From contig NZ_CP156674.1 in NCBI RefSeq assembly GCF_039851965.1, positions 3,844,001 to 3,908,000 of the forward strand: 64,000 bases of DNA, in the 5' to 3' direction. This document shows positions 50,147-59,108 of the stretch, piece after piece. How positions within the stretch are numbered: the first letter of the stretch is position 1; each line of letters begins with the position of its first letter. The translations under genes and the position numbers were made by a program. The stretch comes from Pseudalkalibacillus hwajinpoensis. Lineage in GTDB: Bacteria > Bacillota > Bacilli > Bacillales > Guptibacillaceae. Below the pieces are notes generated by a model, which made no database searches, was not told the DNA's origin, and worked only from the letters and a program-made list of their open reading frames with translations.

Positions 50147-51466
50147 GTGCACTTATACGGTACATCTGCGGTTTCGGATAGAGGCCATTTAACAATTGGA
50201 GGGGTAGATACCGTTCAATTAAGTAAAGAATACGGCACTGCACTTTATGTTTACGATGTGGCGATGATTAGAGAGAAAGCAAGAGCGTTTCGAAATGCCT
50301 TCGAGCAGGAGAACGTTCACTATCAAGTCGCTTATGCAAGCAAGGCTTTTTCTTGCATCGCAATGGTTCAGCTTGCAGATGAAGAGGGGTTAAGTCTCGA
50401 TGTTGTTTCAGGTGGAGAATTGTACACAGCCCTTCAAGCTGGATTTCCTGCTGAGCGTATTCACTTTCATGGAAACAATAAAAGTGATGCTGAAATTCGT
50501 ATGGCTCTTGATGCTAAAATCGGCTGTTTCGTTGTCGATAATTTCTATGAACTGGCATTACTTGAACAACTGGCAGAAGAAAAGGGAGTAAGAGCAAACA
50601 TCCTGCTACGTATTACGCCTGGCATCGAAGCCCATACACATGATTATATTTTGACAGGTCAAGAAGATTCGAAGTTTGGTTTTGATCTGCAAAGTGGCCA
50701 GGTGGAAGAAGCGATTCAATCAGCTGAGAAAAAAAGCACTCTAAAATTACTTGGACTTCACTGTCATATAGGCTCTCAAATTTTTGAAACAACAGGATTC
50801 GTGATGGCAATCGACAAAATATTTCAATACCTTTCAACCTGGTATGAATCATTTGGATTTGCGCCAGAGGTTTTAAATCTGGGCGGAGGCTTCGGAATTC
50901 GTTATACTGCAGATGACCAGCCAATACCTGTCGGTGATTATATCGCAGCGATGACGCACGCCGTTAAACGAAACCTCAGCGAAGGAATGGCGATGCCGGA
51001 AATATGGATTGAACCAGGTCGTTCTCTTGTAGGAGAAGCGGGTTTGACTCTTTATACGGTAGGTTCCCATAAGCATGTACCTGAGCTTCGAAATTATCTT
51101 GCAGTTGACGGTGGAATGAGTGATAACCTTCGTCCAGCGTTATATCAGGCTAAGTATGAAGCAGCAATTGCGAACCGAATGAACGAAACGAGAGATCATC
51201 TGTACTCAGTTGCAGGGAAATGCTGTGAGTCAGGCGATATGTTAATCTGGGATTGTAAGTTGCAACGCGCGATTTCAGGGGATGTAATGGCTGTCTTTTC
51301 AACTGGAGCATACGGGTATTCGATGGCTAACAACTACAACCGTTTACCAAAACCAGCTGTTGTTTTCGTAGAGAATGGCGAAGCAAGCCTTGTTGTGAAG
51401 AGAGAATCGTACGAAGATTTAATCCACCATGACCTTCCATTGAAGCAAGCGATTATATCAAAATAA
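50147..51466 (+). CDS. lysA: Diaminopimelate decarboxylase
   Basis: 439 residues from GTG 50147 after GAGGGGAG. Fold-type III PLP enzyme: the cofactor Lys66 lies in VAYASKAFSC, HCHIGSQIF and GGGFGIRY bind phosphate, and CESGDM is the C-terminal Cys loop. It makes L-lysine from meso-diaminopimelate. The riboswitch upstream explains lysine feedback. Position after spoVAF is conserved in bacilli. Confidence 0.97.
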   Translation: MHLYGTSAVSDRGHLTIGGVDTVQLSKEYGTALYVYDVAMIREKARAFRNAFEQENVHYQVAYASKAFSCIAMVQLADEEGLSLDVVSGGELYTALQAGFPAERIHFHGNNKSDAEIRMALDAKIGCFVVDNFYELALLEQLAEEKGVRANILLRITPGIEAHTHDYILTGQEDSKFGFDLQSGQVEEAIQSAEKKSTLKLLGLHCHIGSQIFETTGFVMAIDKIFQYLSTWYESFGFAPEVLNLGGGFGIRYTADDQPIPVGDYIAAMTHAVKRNLSEGMAMPEIWIEPGRSLVGEAGLTLYTVGSHKHVPELRNYLAVDGGMSDNLRPALYQAKYEAAIANRMNETRDHLYSVAGKCCESGDMLIWDCKLQRAISGDVMAVFSTGAYGYSMANNYNRLPKPAVVFVENGEASLVVKRESYEDLIHHDLPLKQAIISK

Positions 51467-51505
51467 TAATTTGAAGTAGAATTAATAGGGTGTAGCAGAA
51501 CTCTA

Positions 51506-51514
51506 TGCTATAAT
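51506..51514 (+). promoter_or_regulatory. Extended -10 promoter of ppiB
   Basis: TGC-TATAAT (51506-51514) 43 bp before the ppiB start, again within TATGCTATAAT. The -35 is poor. Confidence 0.6.
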
Positions 51515-51557
51515 AAAAGTGCTTTCAAGCAAAATGTTTGTGCAGGAGGATTAATTA

Positions 51558-51995
51558 ATGAAAAAAGGTACAATTGCATTCGAAAATGGAGAGGTAATTC
51601 AAATTGAATTTTACCCAGAAGAAGCACCTAACACGGTAGCTAACTTTGAGAAGCTTGCGAACGAAGGCTTCTATAATGGAGTGAATTTCCACCGCGTGAT
51701 TCCTGGCTTTGTTGCTCAGGGCGGAGACCCAACTGGATCTGGTATGGGTGGTCCTGGTTACACGATTGACTGTGAAACAGAGGGTAACCCACATAAGCAC
51801 GTAGCAGGTTCACTTTCAATGGCTCATGCAGGTAAAAACACAGGCGGCAGCCAGTTTTTCCTTGTTCACGAACCACAACCACATCTTGATGGCGTCCATA
51901 CAGTCTTTGGTCAGGTGACAGAAGGCATGGATACAGTCCTACGCATCAAGCAAGGCGATGTAATGAAAGAAGTAAAGGTTTGGGACGAAGAATAG
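51558..51995 (+). CDS. ppiB: Cyclophilin peptidyl-prolyl cis-trans isomerase
   Basis: 145 residues, a minimal cytoplasmic cyclophilin. NFHRVIPGFVAQGGDPTG, GTGSGMGGPGY-like SGMGGPGYTIDCE, SMAHAGKNTGGSQFFLVHEPQPHLDGVHTVFGQV carry the active-site Arg, Phe and His. It has no signal peptide. It is monocistronic, between lysA and the FMN riboswitch, as in other bacilli. Confidence 0.96.
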   Translation: MKKGTIAFENGEVIQIEFYPEEAPNTVANFEKLANEGFYNGVNFHRVIPGFVAQGGDPTGSGMGGPGYTIDCETEGNPHKHVAGSLSMAHAGKNTGGSQFFLVHEPQPHLDGVHTVFGQVTEGMDTVLRIKQGDVMKEVKVWDEE

Positions 51996-52022
51996 TTCTT
52001 CATACTACTAAAAACTAAAAAC

Positions 52023-52165
52023 TTTCCTTCGGGGGCGGGTGAAAGTCCCAACCGGCGGTGATGACTGGCGATTAAGCTAGCTAAGTCCGTGACCCGTTTG
52101 CATATGCAAACGGTGGATCTGGTGAGAAACCAGAACCGACAGTATAGTCTGGATGGGAGAAGGAA
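52023..52165 (+). ncRNA. FMN riboswitch (RFN element)
   Basis: The conserved blocks CTTCGGGGGCGGGTGAAAG, TCCCAACCGGCGGTGATG, AGTCCGTGACCCG, GGTGGATCTGGTGAGAAACC, AGAACCGACAGTATAG and TGGATGGGAGAAGG are all present. The 20-bp palindrome in 52094-52113 is the variable hairpin. It controls the rib operon at 52313 by sensing FMN. Confidence 0.98.
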
Positions 52166-52229
52166 TATAAAGTAACCAATTTCTTTTTGAATCTACGATT
52201 CAAAAGGTTTATTTGGTATATATACTTTT

Positions 52230-52262
52230 GCCTCCCAAGTATGAGTTTTGGGAGGCTTTTTT
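52230..52262 (+). terminator. FMN riboswitch terminator
   Basis: GCCTCCCAA pairs with TTGGGAGGC and is followed by T residues; it lies between the RFN element and ribD. Confidence 0.9.
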
Positions 52263-52312
52263 CATGCCATCTTTCAACACCGTAAATGGAAAGTGGCACA
52301 GGAGTAGATACT

Positions 52313-53398
52313 ATGAATCATCAGGATTATATGAAAACAGCAATCGATATGGCGCGAGGTACCGTTGGACAGACGAGGCCTAATCCTGCTGTAGGTGCTT
52401 TGATCGTGAGCGATGGACGCATAATCGGCATGGGTGCACACCTGAAAGCTGGAGAAGGACACGCCGAAGTGCAAGCACTTCAAATGGCTGGGAAAAAAGC
52501 GGAGGGTGCCACTGCATACGTTACGTTAGAACCGTGCAGTCATCATGGCCGTACGCCGCCTTGTGCAGATGCCCTTATCAAGGCTGGTATTTCAACTGTC
52601 TTTATTGCGAGTCAGGATCCAAATCCGCTCGTAGCAGGTAAAGGAATAGAGAAACTGAAAGAAGCAGGGGTTCATGTTGAAGTAGGTCTTCTTGAAGAAG
52701 AAGCCCTGATATTGAATGAAATGTTTTTCCACTACATCACTCATCATCGACCGTTTGTTACTCTAAAGTCTGCTACTACTCTTGATGGTAAAATTTCCTC
52801 TCGAACTGGGGATAGCAAATGGGTTACAGGAGAACTAGCTAGAAGGGATGTACACTCATTTCGACATAAACATGATGCCATTCTTGTTGGAGTCGGAACT
52901 GTCATTGCAGACGACCCATCATTAACAACAAGGTACGGCGAGGGGCTATCACCGATAAGGATAGTCCTTGATCATCAACTTAGGATTTCCTCGGATGCAA
53001 TGCTGCTCAAAGACAGGAGAGCTGAAACGTGGATTGTGACGACAAAAGAAGCTGTCAGTAAAAATGATCGCATGTTCCCTGATCATGTCCGTTTGATTGG
53101 GATATCTGAAAAACAGATTCAAATCAAAGAAGTGCTAAAAATCCTTGGTGAAAATCAAATTACTTCTCTGTTTGTAGAAGGAGGCGCCGAGGTGAATGCC
53201 AGTTTCCTTGAATCGCAATCGTTTGAACAGGTTATTACGTATATTGCCCCTAAATTAATTGGTGGTAGACAGTCTCCATCATCTTTTGGAGGTACCGGCT
53301 TCTCCCGAATGAATGATGCAGTGGATCTCGAAATGCTTAGTGTTGATCAAATCGGAGATGACATTAGAGTTATCGCTCGAAGAAGGGAGAAACGGTAA
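52313..53398 (+). CDS. ribD: Bifunctional riboflavin deaminase/reductase
   Basis: 361 residues from ATG 52313, after GGAG; the ATG at 52286 has no RBS. The deaminase domain has GHAEVQAL and PCSHHGRTPPCADALI (zinc ligands His, Cys, Cys). The reductase domain from about 145 contains RPFVTLKSATTLDGKIS, GDSKWVTGE and VEGGAEVNASFL. It converts the first GTP product to the ribitylamino intermediate. First in the rib operon, under FMN control. Confidence 0.97.
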   Translation: MNHQDYMKTAIDMARGTVGQTRPNPAVGALIVSDGRIIGMGAHLKAGEGHAEVQALQMAGKKAEGATAYVTLEPCSHHGRTPPCADALIKAGISTVFIASQDPNPLVAGKGIEKLKEAGVHVEVGLLEEEALILNEMFFHYITHHRPFVTLKSATTLDGKISSRTGDSKWVTGELARRDVHSFRHKHDAILVGVGTVIADDPSLTTRYGEGLSPIRIVLDHQLRISSDAMLLKDRRAETWIVTTKEAVSKNDRMFPDHVRLIGISEKQIQIKEVLKILGENQITSLFVEGGAEVNASFLESQSFEQVITYIAPKLIGGRQSPSSFGGTGFSRMNDAVDLEMLSVDQIGDDIRVIARRREKR

Positions 53399-54054
53399 TG
53401 TTTACAGGAATTGTAGAAGAAATCGGTCGAGTAGAGAGCGTTCAGCAGGCAGGGGAGTCAATCGTCATGCAGATTGCTGCAGAAACGGTCTTAATTGATG
53501 CTCACCTTGGTGATAGTATTTCAATTAATGGTGTGTGTTTAACTGTAACGTCATATACAGATTCTGCTTTTACGGTTGACATCATGCCTGAAACATTTCG
53601 TTCCACAGGTCTTCGTCACCTTGGACCCAATTCCTCAGTTAACCTCGAACGTGCGATGTCAGCTAACGGTCGCTTTGGCGGCCATTTTGTTTCAGGGCAC
53701 GTTGATGGTGTGGGGAAAATTACACGCGTTGAAAACGTTGATAATGCAGTTTATTACGATATCGCGATATCGAGAGAACTTCTCATTTATTTCGTTGAGA
53801 AAGGCTCTGTATCGGTTGATGGAACGAGCCTAACCGTTTTTGGTATCGGCGAGAACACCTTGACGATATCTCTTATTCCTCATACGGTCGAAAAGACGGT
53901 TTTAGGTAATAAGCGGGTTGGTGATTTAGTGAATATTGAATGTGATATGCTCGGAAAATACATTATGAAATACTTAGAACAAAGAAGTGGCTCTAAATCA
54001 GAGCACACCGCTTCACTTGGCAGTCAATTCTTTGAAGATCATGGGTTCAAATAA
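53398..54054 (+). CDS. ribE: Riboflavin synthase, alpha subunit
   Basis: 218 residues, two tandem lumazine-binding halves. Each has the pattern of MFTGIVEEIG and GSVSVDGTSLTV, and G-GHFVSGHVDGVGK (about 96-108) connects them. It dismutates two lumazines to riboflavin. The start overlaps ribD by one base (TAATG). Confidence 0.96.
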   Translation: MFTGIVEEIGRVESVQQAGESIVMQIAAETVLIDAHLGDSISINGVCLTVTSYTDSAFTVDIMPETFRSTGLRHLGPNSSVNLERAMSANGRFGGHFVSGHVDGVGKITRVENVDNAVYYDIAISRELLIYFVEKGSVSVDGTSLTVFGIGENTLTISLIPHTVEKTVLGNKRVGDLVNIECDMLGKYIMKYLEQRSGSKSEHTASLGSQFFEDHGFK

Positions 54055-54073
54055 AGGTGAGGGAGGGATAGAC

Positions 54074-55267
54074 ATGTTCCATACGATAGAGGAAGCCATT
54101 TACGATTTAATGCAGGGAAGGGTCGTCATCGTTTGTGATGATGAAGATCGTGAGAATGAAGGCGATTTTGTAGCGCTAGCAGATAAAGTGACTCCTGAGA
54201 TCATCAATTTTATGATAACAAAAGGAAGGGGCCTTGTTTGTACACCTATTACAGAGGACCGTGCCCGGGAGCTGAGATTAAATCCTATGGTGGATCACAA
54301 TACAGATTCACATGGTACGGCATTTACAGTAAGTGTTGACCATACTAGTATTACAACTGGTATTTCAGCTGCTGAGAGAGCACTAACAATTAATGCCTTA
54401 ATCAATCAGAACGCGAGACCAGCCGACTTTAACCGGCCTGGCCACGTTTTTCCGCTCGTTGCGAAAGATGGAGGAGTATTAAGGAGAGCAGGTCATACAG
54501 AAGCTGCCGTCGATTTAGCAAGGCTTTCTGGGTCAGCTCCAGCTGGAGTTATTTGTGAAATAATGAAAGAAGACGGTGAGATGGCACGTGTGCCGGATCT
54601 TATTGAGATTGCAAAAGAGTTTGATTTGAAAATGGTCACTATTAAAGATTTAATTCAGTACCGAAACCGCAAAGACGTTCTTGTGAAAAAAGAAGTGGAA
54701 ATTGAACTTCCAACAGAATACGGCTCGTTCCGCGCTGTTGGATATTCAAATGTTCTCGATCAAAAAGAACATGTGGCACTTATTAAAGGGGAGATTCTCC
54801 CAGATCAGCCTACGCTTGTGCGCGTGCATTCTGAGTGCCTAACTGGGGACGTCTTCGGATCATTTCGATGCGATTGTGGCCCTCAACTACATGCGGCTCT
54901 ATCTCAAATTGAGGAAGAAGGACACGGTGTACTGCTTTACATGCGACAGGAAGGAAGAGGGATAGGCCTTCTTAATAAAATGAAGGCATACAAACTACAA
55001 GAGCAGGGGTACGATACGGTTGAAGCGAATGAGAAGCTTGGTTTTAAACCTGATCTCAGAGATTATGGTATCGGCGCTCAAATTTTAAGGGATCTTGGAA
55101 TCTCAAAAATGAATTTACTGACAAATAACCCGAGGAAAATTGCCGGATTAAAAGGCTACGGACTTGAGGTTGAAACTCGTATAGCACTGGAAATGCCATC
55201 ACGTAAAGAAAATGAACGGTACTTAAAAACGAAGCATAGCAAGTTAGGACACATGCTTCACTTGTAA
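54074..55267 (+). CDS. ribBA: DHBP synthase / GTP cyclohydrolase II fusion
   Basis: 397 residues from ATG 54074 after GGGAGGGA. The RibB half has DDEDRENEGDF and HTEAAVDLARLSG, the RibA half (from about 205) the zinc ligands in CLTGDVFGSFRCDCG and RQEGRGIGL plus DLRDYGIGAQIL. It supplies both precursors of riboflavin. Follows ribE by 19 nt. Confidence 0.97.
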   Translation: MFHTIEEAIYDLMQGRVVIVCDDEDRENEGDFVALADKVTPEIINFMITKGRGLVCTPITEDRARELRLNPMVDHNTDSHGTAFTVSVDHTSITTGISAAERALTINALINQNARPADFNRPGHVFPLVAKDGGVLRRAGHTEAAVDLARLSGSAPAGVICEIMKEDGEMARVPDLIEIAKEFDLKMVTIKDLIQYRNRKDVLVKKEVEIELPTEYGSFRAVGYSNVLDQKEHVALIKGEILPDQPTLVRVHSECLTGDVFGSFRCDCGPQLHAALSQIEEEGHGVLLYMRQEGRGIGLLNKMKAYKLQEQGYDTVEANEKLGFKPDLRDYGIGAQILRDLGISKMNLLTNNPRKIAGLKGYGLEVETRIALEMPSRKENERYLKTKHSKLGHMLHL

Positions 55268-55297
55268 GATAAGAGTGAAATCGGGAGGCTATTTAAT

Positions 55298-55768
55298 ATG
55301 GGACAATTATTTGAAGGAAATTTGGTTGGATCTGGACTAAAAGTGGGTATTGTAGTAGGAAGGTTTAATGAATTTATTACCAGTAAACTTCTGGGGGGGG
55401 CTGAAGATGCTTTGCGCCGTCATGGATTAACTGATGAAAATATTGATATCGCCTGGGTTCCGGGAGCATTTGAAATTCCGTTCGCAGCCAAGAAAATGGT
55501 TGATACAGGACGTTACGATGCCGTTATTACGTTAGGGACTGTCATTCGCGGTGCAACCCCTCACTTTGATTATGTTTGTAGTGAAGTCTCGAAAGGGGTG
55601 GGGTCACTAGCGATGCAGTCTGGTGTTCCAGTCATTTTTGGAGTACTGACGACCAATACAATCGAGCAGGCTGTGGAACGTGCTGGTACTAAGGCAGGGA
55701 ACAAAGGTTGGGATGCAGCAACGGCCGCAATTGAAATGGCCAATTTATCAAAATCATTTGAAGGTTGA
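55298..55768 (+). CDS. ribH: 6,7-dimethyl-8-ribityllumazine synthase
   Basis: 156 residues. VGIVVGRFNEFITSKLL, WVPGAFEIPFAAKKM, GTVIRGATPHFDYVCSE (His loop), and GVPVIFGVLTTN are characteristic. It joins ribulose-derived DHBP with the uracil intermediate and forms 60-mer capsids in B. subtilis. Last biosynthetic gene of the rib operon. Confidence 0.97.
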   Translation: MGQLFEGNLVGSGLKVGIVVGRFNEFITSKLLGGAEDALRRHGLTDENIDIAWVPGAFEIPFAAKKMVDTGRYDAVITLGTVIRGATPHFDYVCSEVSKGVGSLAMQSGVPVIFGVLTTNTIEQAVERAGTKAGNKGWDAATAAIEMANLSKSFEG

Positions 55769-55831
55769 TTATCCAGACGTTTTTGGCTATGATGGGTATG
55801 GTGTTCAAAGAAAGGCGAAGGAGTTAAGTTT

Positions 55832-55915
55832 TTGAAGCCTGGAAGAAATCAAGAAAAGGTTGATTCGCATGTGTGTGTTGATTGCGATCATCATGCTCGC
55901 TGCGCTTGTCCGTAG
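55832..55915 (+). CDS. Putative 27-residue Cys/His-rich peptide
   Basis: TTG 55832 lies 8 nt after AAGGAG (55818-55823) and opens a frame closed by TAG at 55915. The product is KPGRNQEKVDSH and then VCVDCDHHARCACP. The tail with four Cys and two His in 14 residues could bind a metal. It lies between ribH and ribT. Only the RBS and composition support it, so the call is tentative. Confidence 0.45.
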   Translation: MKPGRNQEKVDSHVCVDCDHHARCACP

Positions 55916-55994
55916 ATTGATCTGAACGTATTATACAGATAAGGAATAGTATAATAAACGGCCGAGCCAAGAACTACTTTAATGAGGGATAATC

Positions 55995-56357
55995 ATGCTA
56001 ATTCGTTATAAAAAAGCTCATGAGAAAATTGCGATGGGTTTGTTAAGCTTCATGCCTAATGAAAAAGACATCAAAAGGCTACAGCAGTCAATTAAAGATT
56101 ATGAAGAAATGGAATCTTGCCAGCTTTTTCTATGGAAAGATGAAGACATTATTGGTTTGCTAGGTATTGAGTGGGTAAATGAGAACGAAGTAGAGTTAAA
56201 GCACATTAGTGTCAATCCTTCTCACCGTCATCAGGGGATCGGAAAGCATATGGTGGAAGCACTTCGAGAGATGCTAAGTGATGAGATTGATATAAAGGGA
56301 AATGAATATACTGGAACGTTTTTTGAGAGATGTCACTTAGAAGAAAACATTAAATAA
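55995..56357 (+). CDS. ribT: RibT, GNAT-family protein of the rib locus
   Basis: 120 residues. LKHISVNPSHRHQGIGKHMVEAL (about 69-91) is the acetyl-CoA motif (R-x2-G-x-G), with MPNEKDIKRLQQSIKDYE before it. RibT is conserved downstream of ribH in bacilli. Its acetylation substrate is unknown. It ends with a strong terminator. Confidence 0.9.
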   Translation: MLIRYKKAHEKIAMGLLSFMPNEKDIKRLQQSIKDYEEMESCQLFLWKDEDIIGLLGIEWVNENEVELKHISVNPSHRHQGIGKHMVEALREMLSDEIDIKGNEYTGTFFERCHLEENIK

Positions 56358-56369
56358 TGATCAACTACA

Positions 56370-56398
56370 AAAAGGAACGGCTCAGCCGTTCCTTTTTT
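56370..56398. terminator. Bidirectional terminator of ribT and ypuF
   Basis: AAAAGGAACGGCT-C-AGCCGTTCCTTTTTT; the minus-strand ypuF stop codon lies in its stem. Confidence 0.92.
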
Positions 56399-56909
56399 GG
56401 TGTCGAATTTGAAATTGGTGGTTTCTTTCAACGAGTACTTCTGTTCGATCCCGCCTGGAGTGTCTGTGGATGAGGTCATCATTTGTTAAATCACTGGGTG
56501 TGCCGTACGCACATCCAAGTTCTTGACAGCGTTCCTGGCATTGTTGGAGGAGCTCCTTGCTTGTAAGTGGAAGATCGAATCCGTTGTATGGAGAACGAGA
56601 TTCAATGAGGTGATACTCCTGTGTAAGGTCGCGAAGAAGCTGGTCGACGTCAATAGCAAGCGTCTCAAGCTCTATCCGTTCACTTATAGCAATTCGCTTT
56701 GCATTCTGGATCATTCGCGCTGCACCTGCAAAATTCCCTCGACGATGATGATATAATCCGACTGCAATCTGGATCAATCCAACCCAATGAGTCTTTCGTC
56801 TCCCGCGTGGGTCCTGCTTCCAATGTTCCTCCAGAATTTCATGGCATTCAAAATAATCACGTATTCCGTGGAAGTGAGCGAGATAGTCGATGTAAGCTTC
56901 AGAATACAT
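56382..56909 (-). CDS. ypuF: DUF309 protein, YpuF-like
   Basis: 175 residues. HFHGIRDYFECHEILEEHWK (about 12-31) is the family signature with its H-x-x-R-D-x-F-E-C-H-E-x-L-E, and LIQIAVGLYHHRRGNFAGAARM the second motif. The fold is alpha-helical with conserved acidic and His residues; biochemical function is unknown. It is convergent with ribT and divergent from scpA. Confidence 0.88.
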   Translation of the reverse strand: MYSEAYIDYLAHFHGIRDYFECHEILEEHWKQDPRGRRKTHWVGLIQIAVGLYHHRRGNFAGAARMIQNAKRIAISERIELETLAIDVDQLLRDLTQEYHLIESRSPYNGFDLPLTSKELLQQCQERCQELGCAYGTPSDLTNDDLIHRHSRRDRTEVLVERNHQFQIRHQKRNG

Positions 56910-57271
56910 ATCGTTCCCTCCATTTCCTTAGTAGTGTAGCATAGGTTTATTCCTGTGTTAAAGCGAATGATTTTCGTATCCATACTGTAAAAAAGTTCAT
57001 ATTACGAAGCTATATGATAATGAAACAACTTCTTATTCATAGGAGAAGTAAGATAATACTTAGTTACAGTGCTGATGTATATAGCTTTTATTAATTTCAA
57101 GCAGAAATAGCAATAAAGTGAAACATCTATCAGAGAGGTCTTTTTCCCTGTCTGAAGTTGTGTGGCGCAGTATTTAAGCCTAGATCTCCATAATTTCGAG
57201 AATCGGCGAAATAACGAAATATGATATAATCGTTTTATTAGATGGAGATGGATAAAGGAAGATGGAATGAA
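56910..57271 (+). other. 362-bp intergenic region between ypuF and scpA
   Basis: AT-rich, with no ORF I can support. It contains the ypuF RBS on the minus strand and, near its right end, the extended -10 (TGA-TATAAT) of the scpA operon. Nothing else is clear. Confidence 0.6.
57222..57230 (+). promoter_or_regulatory. Extended -10 promoter of scpAB
   Basis: TGA-TATAAT (57222-57230), 42 bp before scpA. Confidence 0.6.
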
Positions 57272-58021
57272 ATGATGCAATATAGTGTTAAGGTAGATGC
57301 CTTTGAAGGTCCTCTGGATCTATTGCTTCACCTGATTAATAAGTACGAAGTAGATATTTATGATATTCCTGTATCACAAATAACAGACCAGTATTTAACA
57401 TTTATACATACGATGCAGGAACTAGAATTGGATGTAGCGAGCGAGTATTTAGTTATGGCTGCTACACTGCTAGCAATCAAGAGCAAAATGCTACTCCCTC
57501 AAAAAGAAGAAGAGTTATTTGATGATGACCAGGAATTCGATGATGACCCTCGGGATGAGCTGGTACAACGGCTTGTCGAGTATCGGAGATTTAAAGAAGC
57601 AGCAAATGACCTTAAGGAAAAGGAAAGTAGCCGCAGCCTTCTTTATGCGCGTCCACCCGCTGATATTAGTGAATATAGTCGAGAGGAACATCAAACGTCA
57701 ATTGGTGATGTAACCTTATATGATATGTTAGCGGCCTTTCAAAAGATGTCTCGTCGCGTGAAGGACAAAAAGCCCAAGCGAACGAGGATTCAAAGTCAGG
57801 ACATTCCTATTGAAGACCGGATGAATGAAATTAGACTCAAGCTTCAGGGGAATGGGAGGAAGAGATTTACGGAACTTTTTGTAGAAGAAGAACGGGGACA
57901 TATGATTGTGACATTTCTTGCGATTTTGGAACTAATGAAAAAAAGGGCTGTTGCATGTGAACAGGACAGCAATTTTGGAGAGATCATGATTTTTGAAAGT
58001 GAAGGGAAGGCTTCAGAGTGA
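57272..58021 (+). CDS. scpA: Segregation and condensation protein A
   Basis: 249 residues from ATG 57272 or 57275; the in-frame ATG at 57242 would add ten residues. YSVKVDAFEGPLDLLLHLI is the kleisin N-terminus that binds the SMC neck, and MIVTFLAILELMKKRAV the C-terminal winged helix that binds the SMC head. The middle is acidic. It links the two Smc heads in the condensin complex. Overlaps scpB by four bases (GTGA). Confidence 0.95.
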   Translation: MMQYSVKVDAFEGPLDLLLHLINKYEVDIYDIPVSQITDQYLTFIHTMQELELDVASEYLVMAATLLAIKSKMLLPQKEEELFDDDQEFDDDPRDELVQRLVEYRRFKEAANDLKEKESSRSLLYARPPADISEYSREEHQTSIGDVTLYDMLAAFQKMSRRVKDKKPKRTRIQSQDIPIEDRMNEIRLKLQGNGRKRFTELFVEEERGHMIVTFLAILELMKKRAVACEQDSNFGEIMIFESEGKASE

Positions 58022-58608
58022 CAAAAGAGGAAGTGAAAAGCATTATTGAAAGTCTTTTATTTGTGGTTGGGGACGAAGGGATTACGTTGAAAGATCTTTG
58101 TGAGACCATCTCGTTAGAAGAAGAGACAATTTCTGATGCTCTAAAAGAATTACAACTAGAATACGATGAGGTAGAACGGGGTTTTAAAATTGTGTTTCTT
58201 GGTGGTGGATACCAGCTTACGACTAATGCAAAAAATGCCCCGTATATTGAAAAATTAATTGATCAACCAGGAAATCATTCACTTTCTCAAGCTGCTCTCG
58301 AAACCATGGCCATCATAGCTTATAAACAACCGATTACGAGGATTGAAATTGAGGAAATACGTGGTGTGAAAACGGATAAACCTCTTCAAACATTGATGAG
58401 GAAGCTACTCATTAAAGAAGCAGGTAGAGCCGAGAAGGCAGGACGAGCTATTTTATATGGTACAACAAGAGAGTTCCTATTTCATTTTGGACTGAGCTCC
58501 ATTAAGGAGCTTCCACCACTACCCGATGGAAGCGAAGAAACGGAAGACGATGAAGCTGATCTGTTTTTTGAGAAGTTTCAACAAATTCCAGGAGAGCAAG
58601 ACTCGTAA
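58018..58608 (+). CDS. scpB: Segregation and condensation protein B
   Basis: 196 residues, two winged helices: VKSIIESLLFVVGDEGITLKDL and LSQAALETMAIIAYKQPITRIEIEEIRGVKTDKPLQTL. A dimer of ScpB binds the middle of ScpA. It starts at GTG 58018. Confidence 0.95.
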   Translation: MTKEEVKSIIESLLFVVGDEGITLKDLCETISLEEETISDALKELQLEYDEVERGFKIVFLGGGYQLTTNAKNAPYIEKLIDQPGNHSLSQAALETMAIIAYKQPITRIEIEEIRGVKTDKPLQTLMRKLLIKEAGRAEKAGRAILYGTTREFLFHFGLSSIKELPPLPDGSEETEDDEADLFFEKFQQIPGEQDS

Positions 58609-58634
58609 TAAGAATGAGATGAGGAGGACAATTG

Positions 58635-58988
58635 ATGCGTGTGACCAACGTAGCATTTGAACAGCTTGAAAAAGAACGTTCTAATTCTCCTGAAGATTCT
58701 TTCGTAAGGTCGACAGTTACGTATGAACAAAACGGTAAAATGAAAACTTTCCATGTTCTATATCCTGTTATTTTTGCTGAAAGAGCAATTGAAGAAGGTG
58801 TTTGGAGCAGGGAATCGACGATCCATGAAGCAGTCGCACTAAATCTATTGCCACAGTATCCAGGTAGAAAACGTCTCTACCTTAGTGGTGAATCTGAATT
58901 TCTATCTTCCTTGAAAGAGGCAGATTTGTCAGAGCTCTTTGCTGCAATACAGCAAATAAAGTTAAACGGTTCATATGAGTATTCATAG
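58635..58988 (+). CDS. Uncharacterised protein after scpB
   Basis: 117 residues from ATG 58635, 7 nt after GAGGAGG. I do not recognise a family. It is soluble, mixed charge, with RSTVTYEQNGKMKTFHVLYPVIF and SRESTIHEAVALNLLPQYPGRKRLYLSGE as ordered-looking stretches. In B. subtilis ypuI occupies this place, but the sequence does not resemble it. It has its own terminator; co-transcription with scpAB is likely. Confidence 0.75.
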   Translation: MRVTNVAFEQLEKERSNSPEDSFVRSTVTYEQNGKMKTFHVLYPVIFAERAIEEGVWSRESTIHEAVALNLLPQYPGRKRLYLSGESEFLSSLKEADLSELFAAIQQIKLNGSYEYS

Positions 58989-58990
58989 AA

Positions 58991-59020
58991 GAGATGCCTA
59001 AACAAAGGCATCTCTTTTTT
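58991..59020 (+). terminator. Terminator of the scpAB operon
   Basis: GAGATGCC-N8-GGCATCTC followed by T residues. Confidence 0.9.
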
Positions 59021-59108
59021 AAGTGACTAGACAGTTCTATTCATAACGAATAAAAGAAGCTAAGCTTTCTCAAACTAGTTAAAAAGGGTAGCAAAGGAGC
59101 TTAGCAGA

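Noticed and set aside
52094..52113. 20-bp palindrome in the rib leader
   Set aside because: It is the variable hairpin of the FMN riboswitch, not an operator.
53757..53772. Perfect 16-bp palindrome CGATATCGCGATATCG
   Set aside because: It lies inside ribE and encodes the ordinary YDIAIS stretch; coincidence of codons.
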